Below the pieces are notes generated by a model. It saw only the letters and a list, made by a program, of their open reading frames with translations, was not told the origin of the DNA and made no database searches. Source: JBKQVT01 sp052139835 (GTDB lineage Bacteria > Planctomycetota > Planctomycetia > Pirellulales > Thermoguttaceae). Taken from it: a stretch of DNA of 8,647 nt. The position numbers and the translations under genes are program-made. Numbering within the stretch: the first letter of the stretch is position 1; each line of letters begins with the position of its first letter. The stretch covers positions 1-8,647 of the forward strand of contig JBKQVT010000157.1 in NCBI GenBank assembly GCA_052139835.1, read 5' to 3'. This document shows positions 1-7,307 of this stretch, in pieces.

Positions 1-93
1 GAGAAGGGGAGAAGGGGAGAAGGGGAGAAGAGGAGAGCTGACGACGCCATGTCCTTTTCTCCTCTTCTCCCCTTCTCCCCTTCTCCTCTTCTC
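1..93. repeat. Octamer-based inverted repeat (36-bp arms)
   Basis: The left arm (1-36) is a purine run with an 8-nt period, GAGAAGGG. The right arm (58-93) is its reverse complement as a pyrimidine run, with one mismatch in 36 positions. The loop (37-57) is about 21 nt. RNA from either strand could fold into a long stem. No T-run follows, so it is not a classical intrinsic terminator, although it could still end or stabilise an upstream transcript. The left arm reaches the window edge and may continue. The purine strand carries three GGGG runs spaced by 4 nt, and the mirror-like purine/pyrimidine tract could also form a triplex. Confidence 0.85.
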
Positions 94-104
94 CCGTGTA
101 CTGA

Positions 105-125
105 CCACTAACCATTGACCAGCCA
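105..125 (+). repeat. Degenerate heptamer leader before the tape-measure gene
   Basis: Three consecutive 7-nt units, CCACTAA, CCATTGA and CCAGCCA, end at 125. Two bases then separate them from the ATG at 128. The same heptamer, better conserved and with the same 2-nt spacing, precedes the start at 4525. No Shine-Dalgarno-like purine run lies between the upstream hairpin and the start codon, so this pyrimidine/A-rich stretch occupies the ribosome-binding position. Confidence 0.5.
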
Positions 126-127
126 TC

Positions 128-2674
128 ATGTCCAGCGGACCAGTAGGCGCGATCAAGGGGGGCATGGCCTACGTCCAGGCTTTTTTGGACGACAACCCGG
201 TCACCCAGGGCCTGGCCAAGCTGGGGACCAAGCTGCGGATCTGGCAGGCCAACCTCTCCAAGCTCGGCAGCCGGGCCTATGGCGGCGAGCTGCCCGAGCC
301 CTTCGCCGCGATCGCCCGCTTTGCCGCCTCGCCGGCGGGGGCCTTCTCGGCCCTGCTGGGAGCCGCCGAGCACACGGCCCACGCGCGGGAGGAGATGCTC
401 CGCATGGCGCAGACCACGGGCCTGACGGTCGAGAAGTTCTCGGCCCTGGCCTACGCGGCGCGGCGGGCGGGGCTTTCCAACGAGGACCTCGCCGCCAGTC
501 TGCGGAAACTCCAGAGCAGGGAGTTCCAGGCAACGTTGGCCGGCATCGGCGGCAAGGGCGCCGGCGGTCCCAACGCGCAACTGATCCAGAGCCTGGGCAT
601 CACGCCGGGGATGGCGCCGGACGAACAGTTGCGCAAGCTGACCAAGGAGTTCGAGAAGCTGGATTCGGAGAGCCGCATCGGCCTGGCCAAGCGGCTGGGG
701 ATCACGGAGCTGCTGCCGCTGATCAACGGGGGCATCGAGAGTCTGGACGCTTTGACCGCGCGGGCCAAGGAGCTGGGGCTGGTGGCCAGCGAGCACGACG
801 CCAAGGCCGGCAAGCGGTTCATGATGGCCTGGGGCGACCTGAAGGACGTGCTCAATTCGTCCGTCTCGGCGATCGGCGGGGCCCTGGTGCCGGCGATTAC
901 CGCCCTGAGCAACTCCATCGTGCGGATCGTACTGCCGGTCCGCGACTGGCTCCGCGAGCACAAGGGCCTCACCCAGGCGCTCTTCTACGCCACGGGCGCC
1001 ATCGTGCTCGGGGGGTTGGCCCTCAAGGGCTTTTCCATGCTGGCCGGCTACGCCGCCCAGGCGATCGGCGGCCTGCGTACGGGCCTTTCCCTGTTGATGG
1101 CTCCGCTCCGCGCCCTGGCGGCAAACGTCGGCGGCCTCTTGAGCGGCGCAATGCGTGGCGCCCTGTCGATCGTCAAAGGCGTGCTGGGCACCGTCTGGGA
1201 CCTGGGCAAGGGGCTGGTCTCGCTGGCCTGGCAGGGCATCAAAATTGCGGCAGGCGCGATGTTCTCCCTGGGCAAGGCGGCCATCGAGGCCGGGATCTCG
1301 ATGGGCGGCCTGCTCTTGGCGACGGCCACCAGGCTGGGCAGCGTGCTCCTGGATCTGGGAGGCACAGCCAGCAAAGTGGCCAACTCGATCGTGGCCGCCC
1401 TGGCCGGGGCCGCGGCCTCGGCGCTGGCATCGATGGCGGCCCTGATTCCCACCGTGGTGGGATTGGCCGTGATGGCCGCACCGCTGGCGATGCTGGCCAC
1501 GGTGGCCTGGAACCTGGCCAAGGCCCTGGGGGCCGGCGTCAAGGGATTGGACTTCGTCAAGCCGGCGAAGACCGCCGCCCAGGCGGTACGCGGCCTGGCG
1601 GACCAGGTGCAGACCGACTTCGGCCGGCTACGCGAAGCGATCGGCGGCCTGGGCGGCTATTTTTCCGGCTGGGGCGGGCTGGCCAAGGGCATCTTCCGCG
1701 ACGTCTCCAGCGCCGTCCTGCGCATGAAGGACGATGCGCTGACCGCTTTCCGCGCCTTCCAGGATGCCATGGCCCTGGGCGACCTGGGCGCCATGGGCCG
1801 GATCCTCAAGGACGGCTTCACCATTGCCTGGGGCGAGATCTCCAACGCCCTGGCCGGTCACTGGGACGAGCTGGTCGGCGGCATGGTCAACGCCCTGGGC
1901 GGCGTCTGGGTCGCCATGCGGACCGGGGTGGCCTGGGTGGTGATGGAATTCGAAAAGGCCTGGCCCAAGGTGACCCAGGGCTTCCACGCGGTCTGGGCGC
2001 AGGTCCTGCTCAGCATCAGCCAATCGCTGGCGGAGGTGGTGGGCGCGATGAGCAAGACGCTTTTCCAGAACGAGAAAAAAGGCTTCTGGGACTCCAGCCG
2101 CATGGGCGCCACCGAGTCCCTGGCCATGGTTGCCGCCATGAACCAGGTCCAAAAAGTCCAGGAGGCGATCGGCTCCGCCGCGGCCAAGGCGGGCGGCGAC
2201 TTCACGACCCGCAAGAAGGCCGAGGGCCAACAGCAGGTCGCCAACGAGGCGGCGGAGCAGGGTTTCGCCGGCGCGCAGGAGGATGCCAAGAAGCAGGCCC
2301 GGCAATGGGGACAGGCGGGCGCTGACTTGCTGAAGGGCCTCAAGCCCGGCACGCCGCAGGCCGAGATCGATGCCGCGCGGCGGGACCTGGCCGCCCAACA
2401 GAAGCGGTTGGCCGACGCCAAGGCGGCCATGGACGCCGCGGACAAGCAAAAGGGGCAGGACGACGGCAAGCGATTCAACATTGCCGGTGAGACTCGCGGC
2501 ACGTTCTCCGGAGCGGCCGCCTCGCTGATGGGCGGCGGAGGCAGTGTGGGAGAACGGCAGCTCACGGCCGCCGAGAAGGCCAACGCCAAGCTCGACGAGA
2601 TCCGCCGCTTGCTGAGCATCAATACGCCGGCGGAACTTTCCAGGGCCCTGCAACAGGCCCTGGCCACACCTTAG
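128..2674 (+). CDS. Phage tail tape-measure-like protein
   Basis: Probably a tape-measure protein, the rod-like ruler that sets the length of a phage tail and is threaded through its lumen. It has 848 residues. Residues about 96-129 (AQTTGLTVEKFSALAYAA, then a GLSNEDL stretch and RKLQ) match the conserved tape-measure pattern of T(G)-V-E-x(L/F)-SAL-YAA followed by a helix ending in a LxxLQ-type motif. Residues about 187-202 (AKRLGITELLPLINGG) match the 'LFG-LLPLL-GG' segment that follows in the family. The middle is Ala/Gly-rich and hydrophobic, with strong stretches near 281-316, 357-412 and 423-470. The C-terminal part is charged, with a likely coiled coil near 745-780. By the usual rule of about 0.15 nm per residue, the ruler would be roughly 125 nm long. 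The start was chosen because it directly follows the heptamer leader. The tape-measure call rests on pattern recognition, and the non-motif regions are low in complexity. Confidence 0.75.
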   Translation: MSSGPVGAIKGGMAYVQAFLDDNPVTQGLAKLGTKLRIWQANLSKLGSRAYGGELPEPFAAIARFAASPAGAFSALLGAAEHTAHAREEMLRMAQTTGLTVEKFSALAYAARRAGLSNEDLAASLRKLQSREFQATLAGIGGKGAGGPNAQLIQSLGITPGMAPDEQLRKLTKEFEKLDSESRIGLAKRLGITELLPLINGGIESLDALTARAKELGLVASEHDAKAGKRFMMAWGDLKDVLNSSVSAIGGALVPAITALSNSIVRIVLPVRDWLREHKGLTQALFYATGAIVLGGLALKGFSMLAGYAAQAIGGLRTGLSLLMAPLRALAANVGGLLSGAMRGALSIVKGVLGTVWDLGKGLVSLAWQGIKIAAGAMFSLGKAAIEAGISMGGLLLATATRLGSVLLDLGGTASKVANSIVAALAGAAASALASMAALIPTVVGLAVMAAPLAMLATVAWNLAKALGAGVKGLDFVKPAKTAAQAVRGLADQVQTDFGRLREAIGGLGGYFSGWGGLAKGIFRDVSSAVLRMKDDALTAFRAFQDAMALGDLGAMGRILKDGFTIAWGEISNALAGHWDELVGGMVNALGGVWVAMRTGVAWVVMEFEKAWPKVTQGFHAVWAQVLLSISQSLAEVVGAMSKTLFQNEKKGFWDSSRMGATESLAMVAAMNQVQKVQEAIGSAAAKAGGDFTTRKKAEGQQQVANEAAEQGFAGAQEDAKKQARQWGQAGADLLKGLKPGTPQAEIDAARRDLAAQQKRLADAKAAMDAADKQKGQDDGKRFNIAGETRGTFSGAAASLMGGGGSVGERQLTAAEKANAKLDEIRRLLSINTPAELSRALQQALATP

Positions 2675-2684
2675 CAAAGAAAGT

Positions 2685-2772
2685 GAACCGTGGATTTCGC
2701 GGATGTGTTCCATGAATCACAGTCGTCGCGCTAGCTCCCTCTTATCCGCGTTATCTGCGTAATCCGCGGTTC
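2685..2772. repeat. Nonamer-based inverted repeat before the second gene
   Basis: The right side holds three 9-nt units at 2742-2768 (TTATCCGCG, TTATCTGCG, TAATCCGCG). The left arm (2685-2704) is the reverse complement of 2753-2772 with three mismatches in 20 positions, so the same unit appears in opposite orientation on both sides of a 48-nt spacer. Twelve bases (GTTCAGACTCTT) separate the last unit from the ATG at 2781. No Shine-Dalgarno motif is visible. The spacer between the arms holds no gene. Possible roles are an mRNA hairpin between two operon genes, a protein-binding site or a dispersed repeat element. Confidence 0.8.
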
Positions 2773-2780
2773 AGACTCTT

Positions 2781-3668
2781 ATGCAGATCTACGAAGACAA
2801 TCCGACCTACCAGCTGACCGCCACGAGCATCTCGCAACGGTACAATATTATCGAGGCCGCGGGCCTGGACCGCTGGATAATCCGCGCGGCCCTCTTGAGC
2901 TATGCGCCGGTGTCCAATGCCCCGCCCGGGGCGAGATATGCCTGGCCGCGCCGCGGCCTGACGCTGGATGAGGTCGATGCCTCGGCCGGCGTCTGGAAGG
3001 CCAGCATCACCTGGGCTTCTCTGAACTACCAGTACGCCACAAAGATCGGCGGCCAGCAACAGCAGGTGCAAATGAGCCGCCAGCTCCGCGGCGTCTTCGG
3101 CGATCAGACCGCCGTGCCGAGCTGGATCATGAACGCCTACAACGCCGGCGGCATCGGCGTCGTCGTCGGCTGGGACGGCCACACCGCCCATGGGACCTCG
3201 ATCTACGTCCCGCAGCGGACCTGGACCGAGTCGGTCGAGATCCCCGCGAGCGATTACAGCTTCGACTACGAGCAGCAGGTCGAGGCCCTGCAGAACACGC
3301 CGCTCAACGAAGCCCCGTTCCGGGGCCGCGACGTGGGCGAGGTCCTGTTCCTGGGCATGAACGCCCAGCTCAACGCGCAGAACCCGGATTTCGTCAGCGC
3401 CGCCTTCGAGTTCAGCTCGATGCGCAACAACAGCGTGCAGAACGGCAACCAGATCAGCATCGACGGCATCAGCGGCATCTCCAAGGGGGGTTGGGATTAT
3501 CTGGACATTTTCTTCAAGCCCACGCTAGACGAGGCATCCTCCAAAGTCGCGCCCAAGGCCCAGTACGTGCTGGTTCACCAGATGTACTACATCGGCGACT
3601 TTTCCGTGCTCAACATCGGCACCGACGAGAACCTGCCTCTCTGGAAAGGCCCGATAGGCGGGGATTAG
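2781..3668 (+). CDS. Uncharacterised protein, probable tail-module component
   Basis: A 295-residue protein of no family I can name with confidence. It has no cysteine, no signal peptide and no membrane segment, and it is rich in Tyr, Asn and Gln, as is common in beta-rich virion proteins. Three stretches look conserved and resemble hypothetical proteins I recall from Planctomycetota phage-like loci: NEAPFRGRDVGEVLFLG (about 176-192), ISGISKGGWDYL (about 230-241) and VLVHQMYYIGDF (about 263-274). That resemblance is memory and unverified. It lies 106 bp after the tape-measure gene, where siphophage-type tails encode distal-tail or baseplate proteins, so a structural role is a reasonable inference. 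The next gene starts 3 bp after its stop, which suggests tight co-translation. The start follows the nonamer repeat. The CDS is secure and the function is not. Confidence 0.9.
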   Translation: MQIYEDNPTYQLTATSISQRYNIIEAAGLDRWIIRAALLSYAPVSNAPPGARYAWPRRGLTLDEVDASAGVWKASITWASLNYQYATKIGGQQQQVQMSRQLRGVFGDQTAVPSWIMNAYNAGGIGVVVGWDGHTAHGTSIYVPQRTWTESVEIPASDYSFDYEQQVEALQNTPLNEAPFRGRDVGEVLFLGMNAQLNAQNPDFVSAAFEFSSMRNNSVQNGNQISIDGISGISKGGWDYLDIFFKPTLDEASSKVAPKAQYVLVHQMYYIGDFSVLNIGTDENLPLWKGPIGGD

Positions 3669-3671
3669 CGC

Positions 3672-4469
3672 ATGCCCTACAACTTCCAACGGATCAAGGC
3701 CGGCCAGATCTTCCGGCCTAACGAGCCGACGGCCAACGCGATCCTTTCGGCCGCCGAGAAGGAGGCCCGCCACGGCCGCGACCCGGGCCGCTTCAATCCG
3801 TTCGATTACGTCTACCGCGGCAACCCGATCCAGGTCCAAAACCAGGACGGCGCCGCGCTGGGCCGCTTCAGTGTCGTCGGTCTAGGCAACGCCCTGATCA
3901 CCGATGCCGAGAACCTGAGCGAGTTCCAAAACTATCCCCGCCTGACAGTCAGCGCGCCGAGCTTCCCCGGGGATGCCGGTGCCGTCGCCGTGCTGCTGGA
4001 GCCGCTGGCGGCCGGCGCGATCGGGCTGGCGGCCCTGGCCGGCGTGGTGCCCTGCCAGGTGCAGGTCACCTCCGGCCTGGATTGGTATTGGTTCGCCGAC
4101 GTGCTCTCGGGCGACCCCACGCAACTGCTTTTGCAGCCCTGGGGCCGGGCCCAGGTGCTTTGGAAGGCGCCGCCCAGCGGCGGCTGGGGCAGCAACGGCG
4201 GCACGAACACCGTCTGGGCCCTGGTCCAGCTCGGCCTGCCCAGCGGCTTGACGCAGGTTCGCGCCACGCTGACGTCCCAACTCAACCAGGGCGGCTCGGC
4301 CGGCTTCACGATCGATGGCACGGCCGGCTTCGGCACGCCCTGGTCGGACACGGCTTACGATGCCTACCTCGGCCCCGACGACTCCCTGGCCAGCGGCGCC
4401 GAGTTCCGCGCCTGGTGGGACATCCTGGCCCGTCAATGGGTCGCCGTGAACACCGGTTGCCCGAGCTGA
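3672..4469 (+). CDS. Uncharacterised protein, probable tail-module component
   Basis: A 265-residue protein. A purine stretch, GGCGGGGA (3657-3664), lies 7 nt before the ATG and overlaps the end of the previous gene; it is the only Shine-Dalgarno-like start among the cassette genes. The N-terminal 60 residues are charged. The central part contains VAVLLEPLAAGAIGLAAL (about 105-122), followed near 150-180 by QPWGRAQVLWKAP and WALVQLGL. This arrangement recalls a beta-rich domain seen in hypothetical planctomycete and phage structural proteins (memory, unverified). The tail is aromatic and ends in a WVAVNTGC-type motif with a late Cys, and the next gene begins with a Cys cluster. There is no signal peptide; the AAGAIGLAALAGV stretch is short and Gly-rich and probably not a membrane helix. 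A structural or adaptor role is inferred from its place between the tape-measure-like gene and the repeat protein. Confidence 0.9.
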   Translation: MPYNFQRIKAGQIFRPNEPTANAILSAAEKEARHGRDPGRFNPFDYVYRGNPIQVQNQDGAALGRFSVVGLGNALITDAENLSEFQNYPRLTVSAPSFPGDAGAVAVLLEPLAAGAIGLAALAGVVPCQVQVTSGLDWYWFADVLSGDPTQLLLQPWGRAQVLWKAPPSGGWGSNGGTNTVWALVQLGLPSGLTQVRATLTSQLNQGGSAGFTIDGTAGFGTPWSDTAYDAYLGPDDSLASGAEFRAWWDILARQWVAVNTGCPS

Positions 4470-4494
4470 CCGTCGTGGTTCCTGTTTTGGTTCA

Positions 4495-4522
4495 CCACTA
4501 ACCACTAACCACTCGCCACTCG
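4495..4522 (+). repeat. Four-unit heptamer leader before the repeat-protein gene
   Basis: Four perfect-register 7-nt units run CCACTAA, CCACTAA, CCACTCG, CCACTCG. Two bases (CT) then separate them from the ATG at 4525. The intergenic part upstream (4475-4492) contains GTGGTT and TTGGTT, degenerate reverse complements of the unit that could pair weakly with the array. No Shine-Dalgarno motif is present. The unit and its 2-nt spacing to the start codon match the leader of the gene at 128. Confidence 0.85.
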
Positions 4523-4524
4523 CT

Positions 4525-7299
4525 ATGCGCTCCCTCGGCCGCTTCCCCGCTTTTCCCTTCCGCTGCGGTTGCGGCTGCACCTATTGGGAAAATCTCTTCC
4601 CCGGGCCCTCGCTCAATGCGCACTGGACCGTCAACGGCGGCTCGGCATCCATTGCTGCACCGACCCGCCAGGCGACGTGCACGGCCGTGCTGGGCAACTT
4701 CGTCGTCTCGGGAGCAACAATCACCGCCGCCGGGACCGGCTACGCCACGCCGCCGACGGTAGGCTTCTCCGGCGGCGGCGGTTCGGGCGCGGCGGCCACG
4801 GCCGAGGTCTCGCCGGCCGGCCAGGTGGTCCGCATCGATATCACCAACCCGGGCGCCGGCTATACCTCCGCGCCGACGATCGCCCTGGTCGGCGGCGGTG
4901 GCAGCGGCGCCACGGCCACTGCCGCCATCACCGGCGGCGTGGTTGGCGTCACCATTGGCGACGGCGGCGCCGGCTACACGCAGGCTCCGCAGGTCCGCCT
5001 CATCGGCGGCGGTGGCGGCGGCGCCCGGGCCACGGCCGCCATCGGCAGCGGCGGCGCCGTGGCGGGCATCACCGTCTGGTCCGCCGGCAACTATAGCTCG
5101 CCGCCCACGGTCGAGATTTCCGGCGGTGGTGGCGGCCAGGTGACGCTGGCCGCGGGGACCACGATCGTGTCCGACGTCCTGACTCCAAATCAGACGGCCT
5201 ACGGGACCGTGCTGGCCAACATCGCCTTCGCCTCCAGCTCTCCGCCCGGCACCGTCGTCCGCTTGATTTGCAACTATACCGACCCCGGCGACTACGCCTT
5301 CGCCGAATATGCCTTGATAGTCGTCGGAGTGGCCGTCACGATGACCGACCAGGGATCGGGCTATACGTCGGCCCCATCGGTGACCTTCAGCGGCGGAGGG
5401 GCTGCCACGCAAGCGACCGGCATCGCCCTGCTCGACGGATCGCCGGGCGGACCGTACACGATCAGCGGCGTGGCGATGACCGGCCAGGGATCGGGCTATA
5501 CGTCGGCCCCATCGGTGACCTTCAGCGGCGGAAAGGGCACCGGGGCCGCGGGGACCGCGACCCTCGAGATCCAGGCCGTGATTCGCTGCGGGGTGCGGAC
5601 CGGCGGCACGGACACCTACGGCGGCACGATCGCCGAGGCGGACAACCCGACCCTGGGGACCTCGTATGGCGGCGTGCCGTTGACCGGAGGCTCGCCCTTC
5701 CAGCTTTGCTATGCTCCCGATCGGATTGTAGCGACGGCCCAATTTCTGGCCAGCATGGTCGGAGCCGGTTTCGCCACTACGATCGGCAGCTCGCAGTGCG
5801 GCGTGGCCAGCGCCTCGGGCGCAATCATCCAGGATTTCCGGCTCAGCCAGAGCGCCACCAAACAGGCCGGCTGCCCGGTCCCCGCGGCCGTCTGCGGGCA
5901 GTGGAACTATTCGGATCTCGATGCCTTCCTGACCTACGCCGGCCTCTGCGACCTGGCCCCTGAACAATGGATACTGGATCTCGGCGGCACGGGGTTGACC
6001 AACGGCGTCACTGGGCTTGCCTCACAGGGCGTGGCCAGCATCACGATCACCGATGGCGGATCCGGTTACTACTTTGTCGGGCAGACGATCACGGCGAACT
6101 TCAGCGGCGGCGACGGCTCGGGCGCGACGGCCCAGGTGAGCACGGTCGACGGGGCCGGCCACGTCACCGGCGTCTACGTCACCGCCGAAGGCTCGGGCTA
6201 CACCTCCGCGCCGACCGTCACTTTCACCGATCCCAACGGCGGCACGGGCGCGACGGGCACGGCCGTGCTGGGGCCGGTCTACATCCCGCAGCCATGCACC
6301 GGCTGTGCGAGTGTCAGCGGCGAGTACACCCTCTCCCAGTGCCCTTGGGACGCGGGCTCTGCGGACCATGATCCGGCGCCCTGGGCCAACAGCCAGTGCT
6401 ATCCGGCCCACCCCGTCCCCCCAGCTTACGTCGGCGCGCCGAATACGCCGGGCGGGCAGTGCAAGTGGTGCTATTATGGCACGACGCCGTTGTGCGATAG
6501 CAATTCCCTGTTTCAGGCCGGCGTGGGCATCTACCCGACAACGATCGCGGTCGGTCCGGTGCTCAGCCTGACGCTGACGGCAGCCGGCAACGGTTACACG
6601 TCGGCCCCGTCCATTACCATCAGCGGCGGTGGCGGCACGGGCGCGACGGCCAGGGCGGTGATTCAGGGAAGTCCGCTCTCGGGATTGACGCTGACGGCAG
6701 CCGGCAGCGGCTACACGTCGGCCCCGTCCATCGCCATCAGCGGCGGTGGCGGTACCGGCGCGACGGCCAGGGCGGTGATTCAGGGCGGCTACGTGTCGGC
6801 CATCACGTTGACGGCCGTGGGCAGCGGCTACACATCTCCGCCCGCGGTGAACGTCAGCGGCGGGGGCGGCACAGGGGCCACGGCCGCGGCGGCGACCGTG
6901 GGCGGCTACGTGTCGGCCATCACGTTGACGGCCGGCGGCTCGGGCTACACCTCGAATCCCGCGTTGACTTTCGCCGGCGGGGCCGGCACGGGGGCGACAG
7001 CTACGGCCTCGGCAGTCGGAGTGCCGGGCTACTTTTTCGAGGCCGACCTGTACATCTCTAGCCTGCCGATCCCCAGTACCTGCCAGAGCGTCTTTTATTC
7101 GCAGGTCCTCTGGCAGGCTCATTACCGGTCCGCGGCGTTCCCCGTGCTGACCAACCCCAACTGCACCGATCCGCTGGGCGGCGGCCATGCCCTCGCGCTG
7201 AACCTCTCCAGTTCCACGGCGCTGGCCTGGTTCGGCGGCTACCTCTGCGGCACCGATGCGACCGGAAATCCGCCCTCCATCATTACCCTGAAGTACTGA
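4525..7299 (+). CDS. Large Gly-rich repeat protein, possible tail fibre or tip
   Basis: A 924-residue protein built around twelve copies of a repeat of about 30 residues with the core GSGYTSAPxVxxSGGGGTGATA. Centring each copy on its Tyr, the positions are 73, 113, 151, 190, 280, 325, 515, 559, 691, 730, 769 and 808, giving groups of 4, 2, 2 and 4. The copies should form beta-strands joined by Gly turns. Between the groups are non-repeat segments holding most of the 21 cysteines, including CGCGC near the N-terminus, CTGC and CKWC. The final 90 residues (from about 836) are a distinct aromatic, Cys-containing domain. There is no signal peptide or anchor, which fits assembly into a particle better than secretion. 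A fibre, tip or adhesin role is inferred from the repeat style, the size and its place in the tail-like module. Similar GSGYTSAP repeats occur in bacterial surface proteins, so a non-phage adhesin is the main alternative. Confidence 0.9.
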   Translation: MRSLGRFPAFPFRCGCGCTYWENLFPGPSLNAHWTVNGGSASIAAPTRQATCTAVLGNFVVSGATITAAGTGYATPPTVGFSGGGGSGAAATAEVSPAGQVVRIDITNPGAGYTSAPTIALVGGGGSGATATAAITGGVVGVTIGDGGAGYTQAPQVRLIGGGGGGARATAAIGSGGAVAGITVWSAGNYSSPPTVEISGGGGGQVTLAAGTTIVSDVLTPNQTAYGTVLANIAFASSSPPGTVVRLICNYTDPGDYAFAEYALIVVGVAVTMTDQGSGYTSAPSVTFSGGGAATQATGIALLDGSPGGPYTISGVAMTGQGSGYTSAPSVTFSGGKGTGAAGTATLEIQAVIRCGVRTGGTDTYGGTIAEADNPTLGTSYGGVPLTGGSPFQLCYAPDRIVATAQFLASMVGAGFATTIGSSQCGVASASGAIIQDFRLSQSATKQAGCPVPAAVCGQWNYSDLDAFLTYAGLCDLAPEQWILDLGGTGLTNGVTGLASQGVASITITDGGSGYYFVGQTITANFSGGDGSGATAQVSTVDGAGHVTGVYVTAEGSGYTSAPTVTFTDPNGGTGATGTAVLGPVYIPQPCTGCASVSGEYTLSQCPWDAGSADHDPAPWANSQCYPAHPVPPAYVGAPNTPGGQCKWCYYGTTPLCDSNSLFQAGVGIYPTTIAVGPVLSLTLTAAGNGYTSAPSITISGGGGTGATARAVIQGSPLSGLTLTAAGSGYTSAPSIAISGGGGTGATARAVIQGGYVSAITLTAVGSGYTSPPAVNVSGGGGTGATAAAATVGGYVSAITLTAGGSGYTSNPALTFAGGAGTGATATASAVGVPGYFFEADLYISSLPIPSTCQSVFYSQVLWQAHYRSAAFPVLTNPNCTDPLGGGHALALNLSSSTALAWFGGYLCGTDATGNPPSIITLKY
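4720..5145 (+). repeat. Coding repeat group A, four copies
   Basis: Four protein repeats with Tyr codons at 4741, 4861, 4975 and 5092, spaced 120, 114 and 117 bp. They have diverged at the DNA level; the fourth has lost the G before Y (GNYSSPP) and is cut short after the Gly run. This appears to be the oldest or least homogenised group. Confidence 0.8.
5341..5532 (+). repeat. Coding repeat group B, near-identical pair
   Basis: Positions 5341-5397 and 5476-5532 are 57-bp copies with one mismatch, offset by 135 bp (45 codons). The near-identity, including synonymous sites, points to a recent duplication or gene conversion. Confidence 0.85.
6040..6270 (+). repeat. Coding repeat group C, two diverged copies
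   Basis: Two copies with Tyr codons at 6067 and 6199. The first carries an insertion-like variant (GSGYYFVGQTIT) and the second a DPNGGTG variant of the Gly run. They are similar in protein but not closely matched in DNA. Confidence 0.7.
6571..7015 (+). repeat. Coding repeat group D, 117-bp tandem array
   Basis: Four copies at a constant 117-bp period (39 codons), with Tyr codons at 6595, 6712, 6829 and 6946. Positions 6571-6668 and 6688-6785 differ at 6 of 98 bases, and 6783-6817 and 6900-6934 are identical over 35 bp. The exact period and high identity suggest recent unit expansion that kept the frame. Confidence 0.9.
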
Positions 7300-7307
7300 C
7301 GAATCCT

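Noticed and set aside
1..93. CRISPR array or part of one
   Set aside because: The repeat units are 8 nt with no unique spacers, and the two arms are in opposite orientation.
1..93. Classical intrinsic terminator
   Set aside because: The stem is strong but no T-run follows on the plus strand, and the pyrimidine arm is part of the stem.
115..2325. 736-aa plus-strand frame overlapping the tape-measure gene
   Set aside because: Very Arg/Gly-rich sequence without motifs, a frame-shifted shadow of the real gene.
1628..2713. 361-aa minus-strand open frame opposite the tape-measure gene
   Set aside because: It overlaps a gene with convincing tape-measure motifs, and its start lies inside the nonamer inverted repeat.
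4498..5967. 489-aa minus-strand open frame opposite the repeat gene
   Set aside because: It is a mirror of the Gly-rich repeats in GC-rich DNA, with Arg/Gly/Ala-biased low-complexity sequence and no motifs.
6571..7015. Non-coding minisatellite
   Set aside because: The 117-bp period is in frame, synonymous changes dominate several unit pairs, and the protein repeat is coherent, so it is coding.
6022..7188. 388-aa minus-strand open frame opposite the repeat gene
   Set aside because: Same cause: the repetitive reverse complement of the GGGG and ATA codons. It has no plausible domain.
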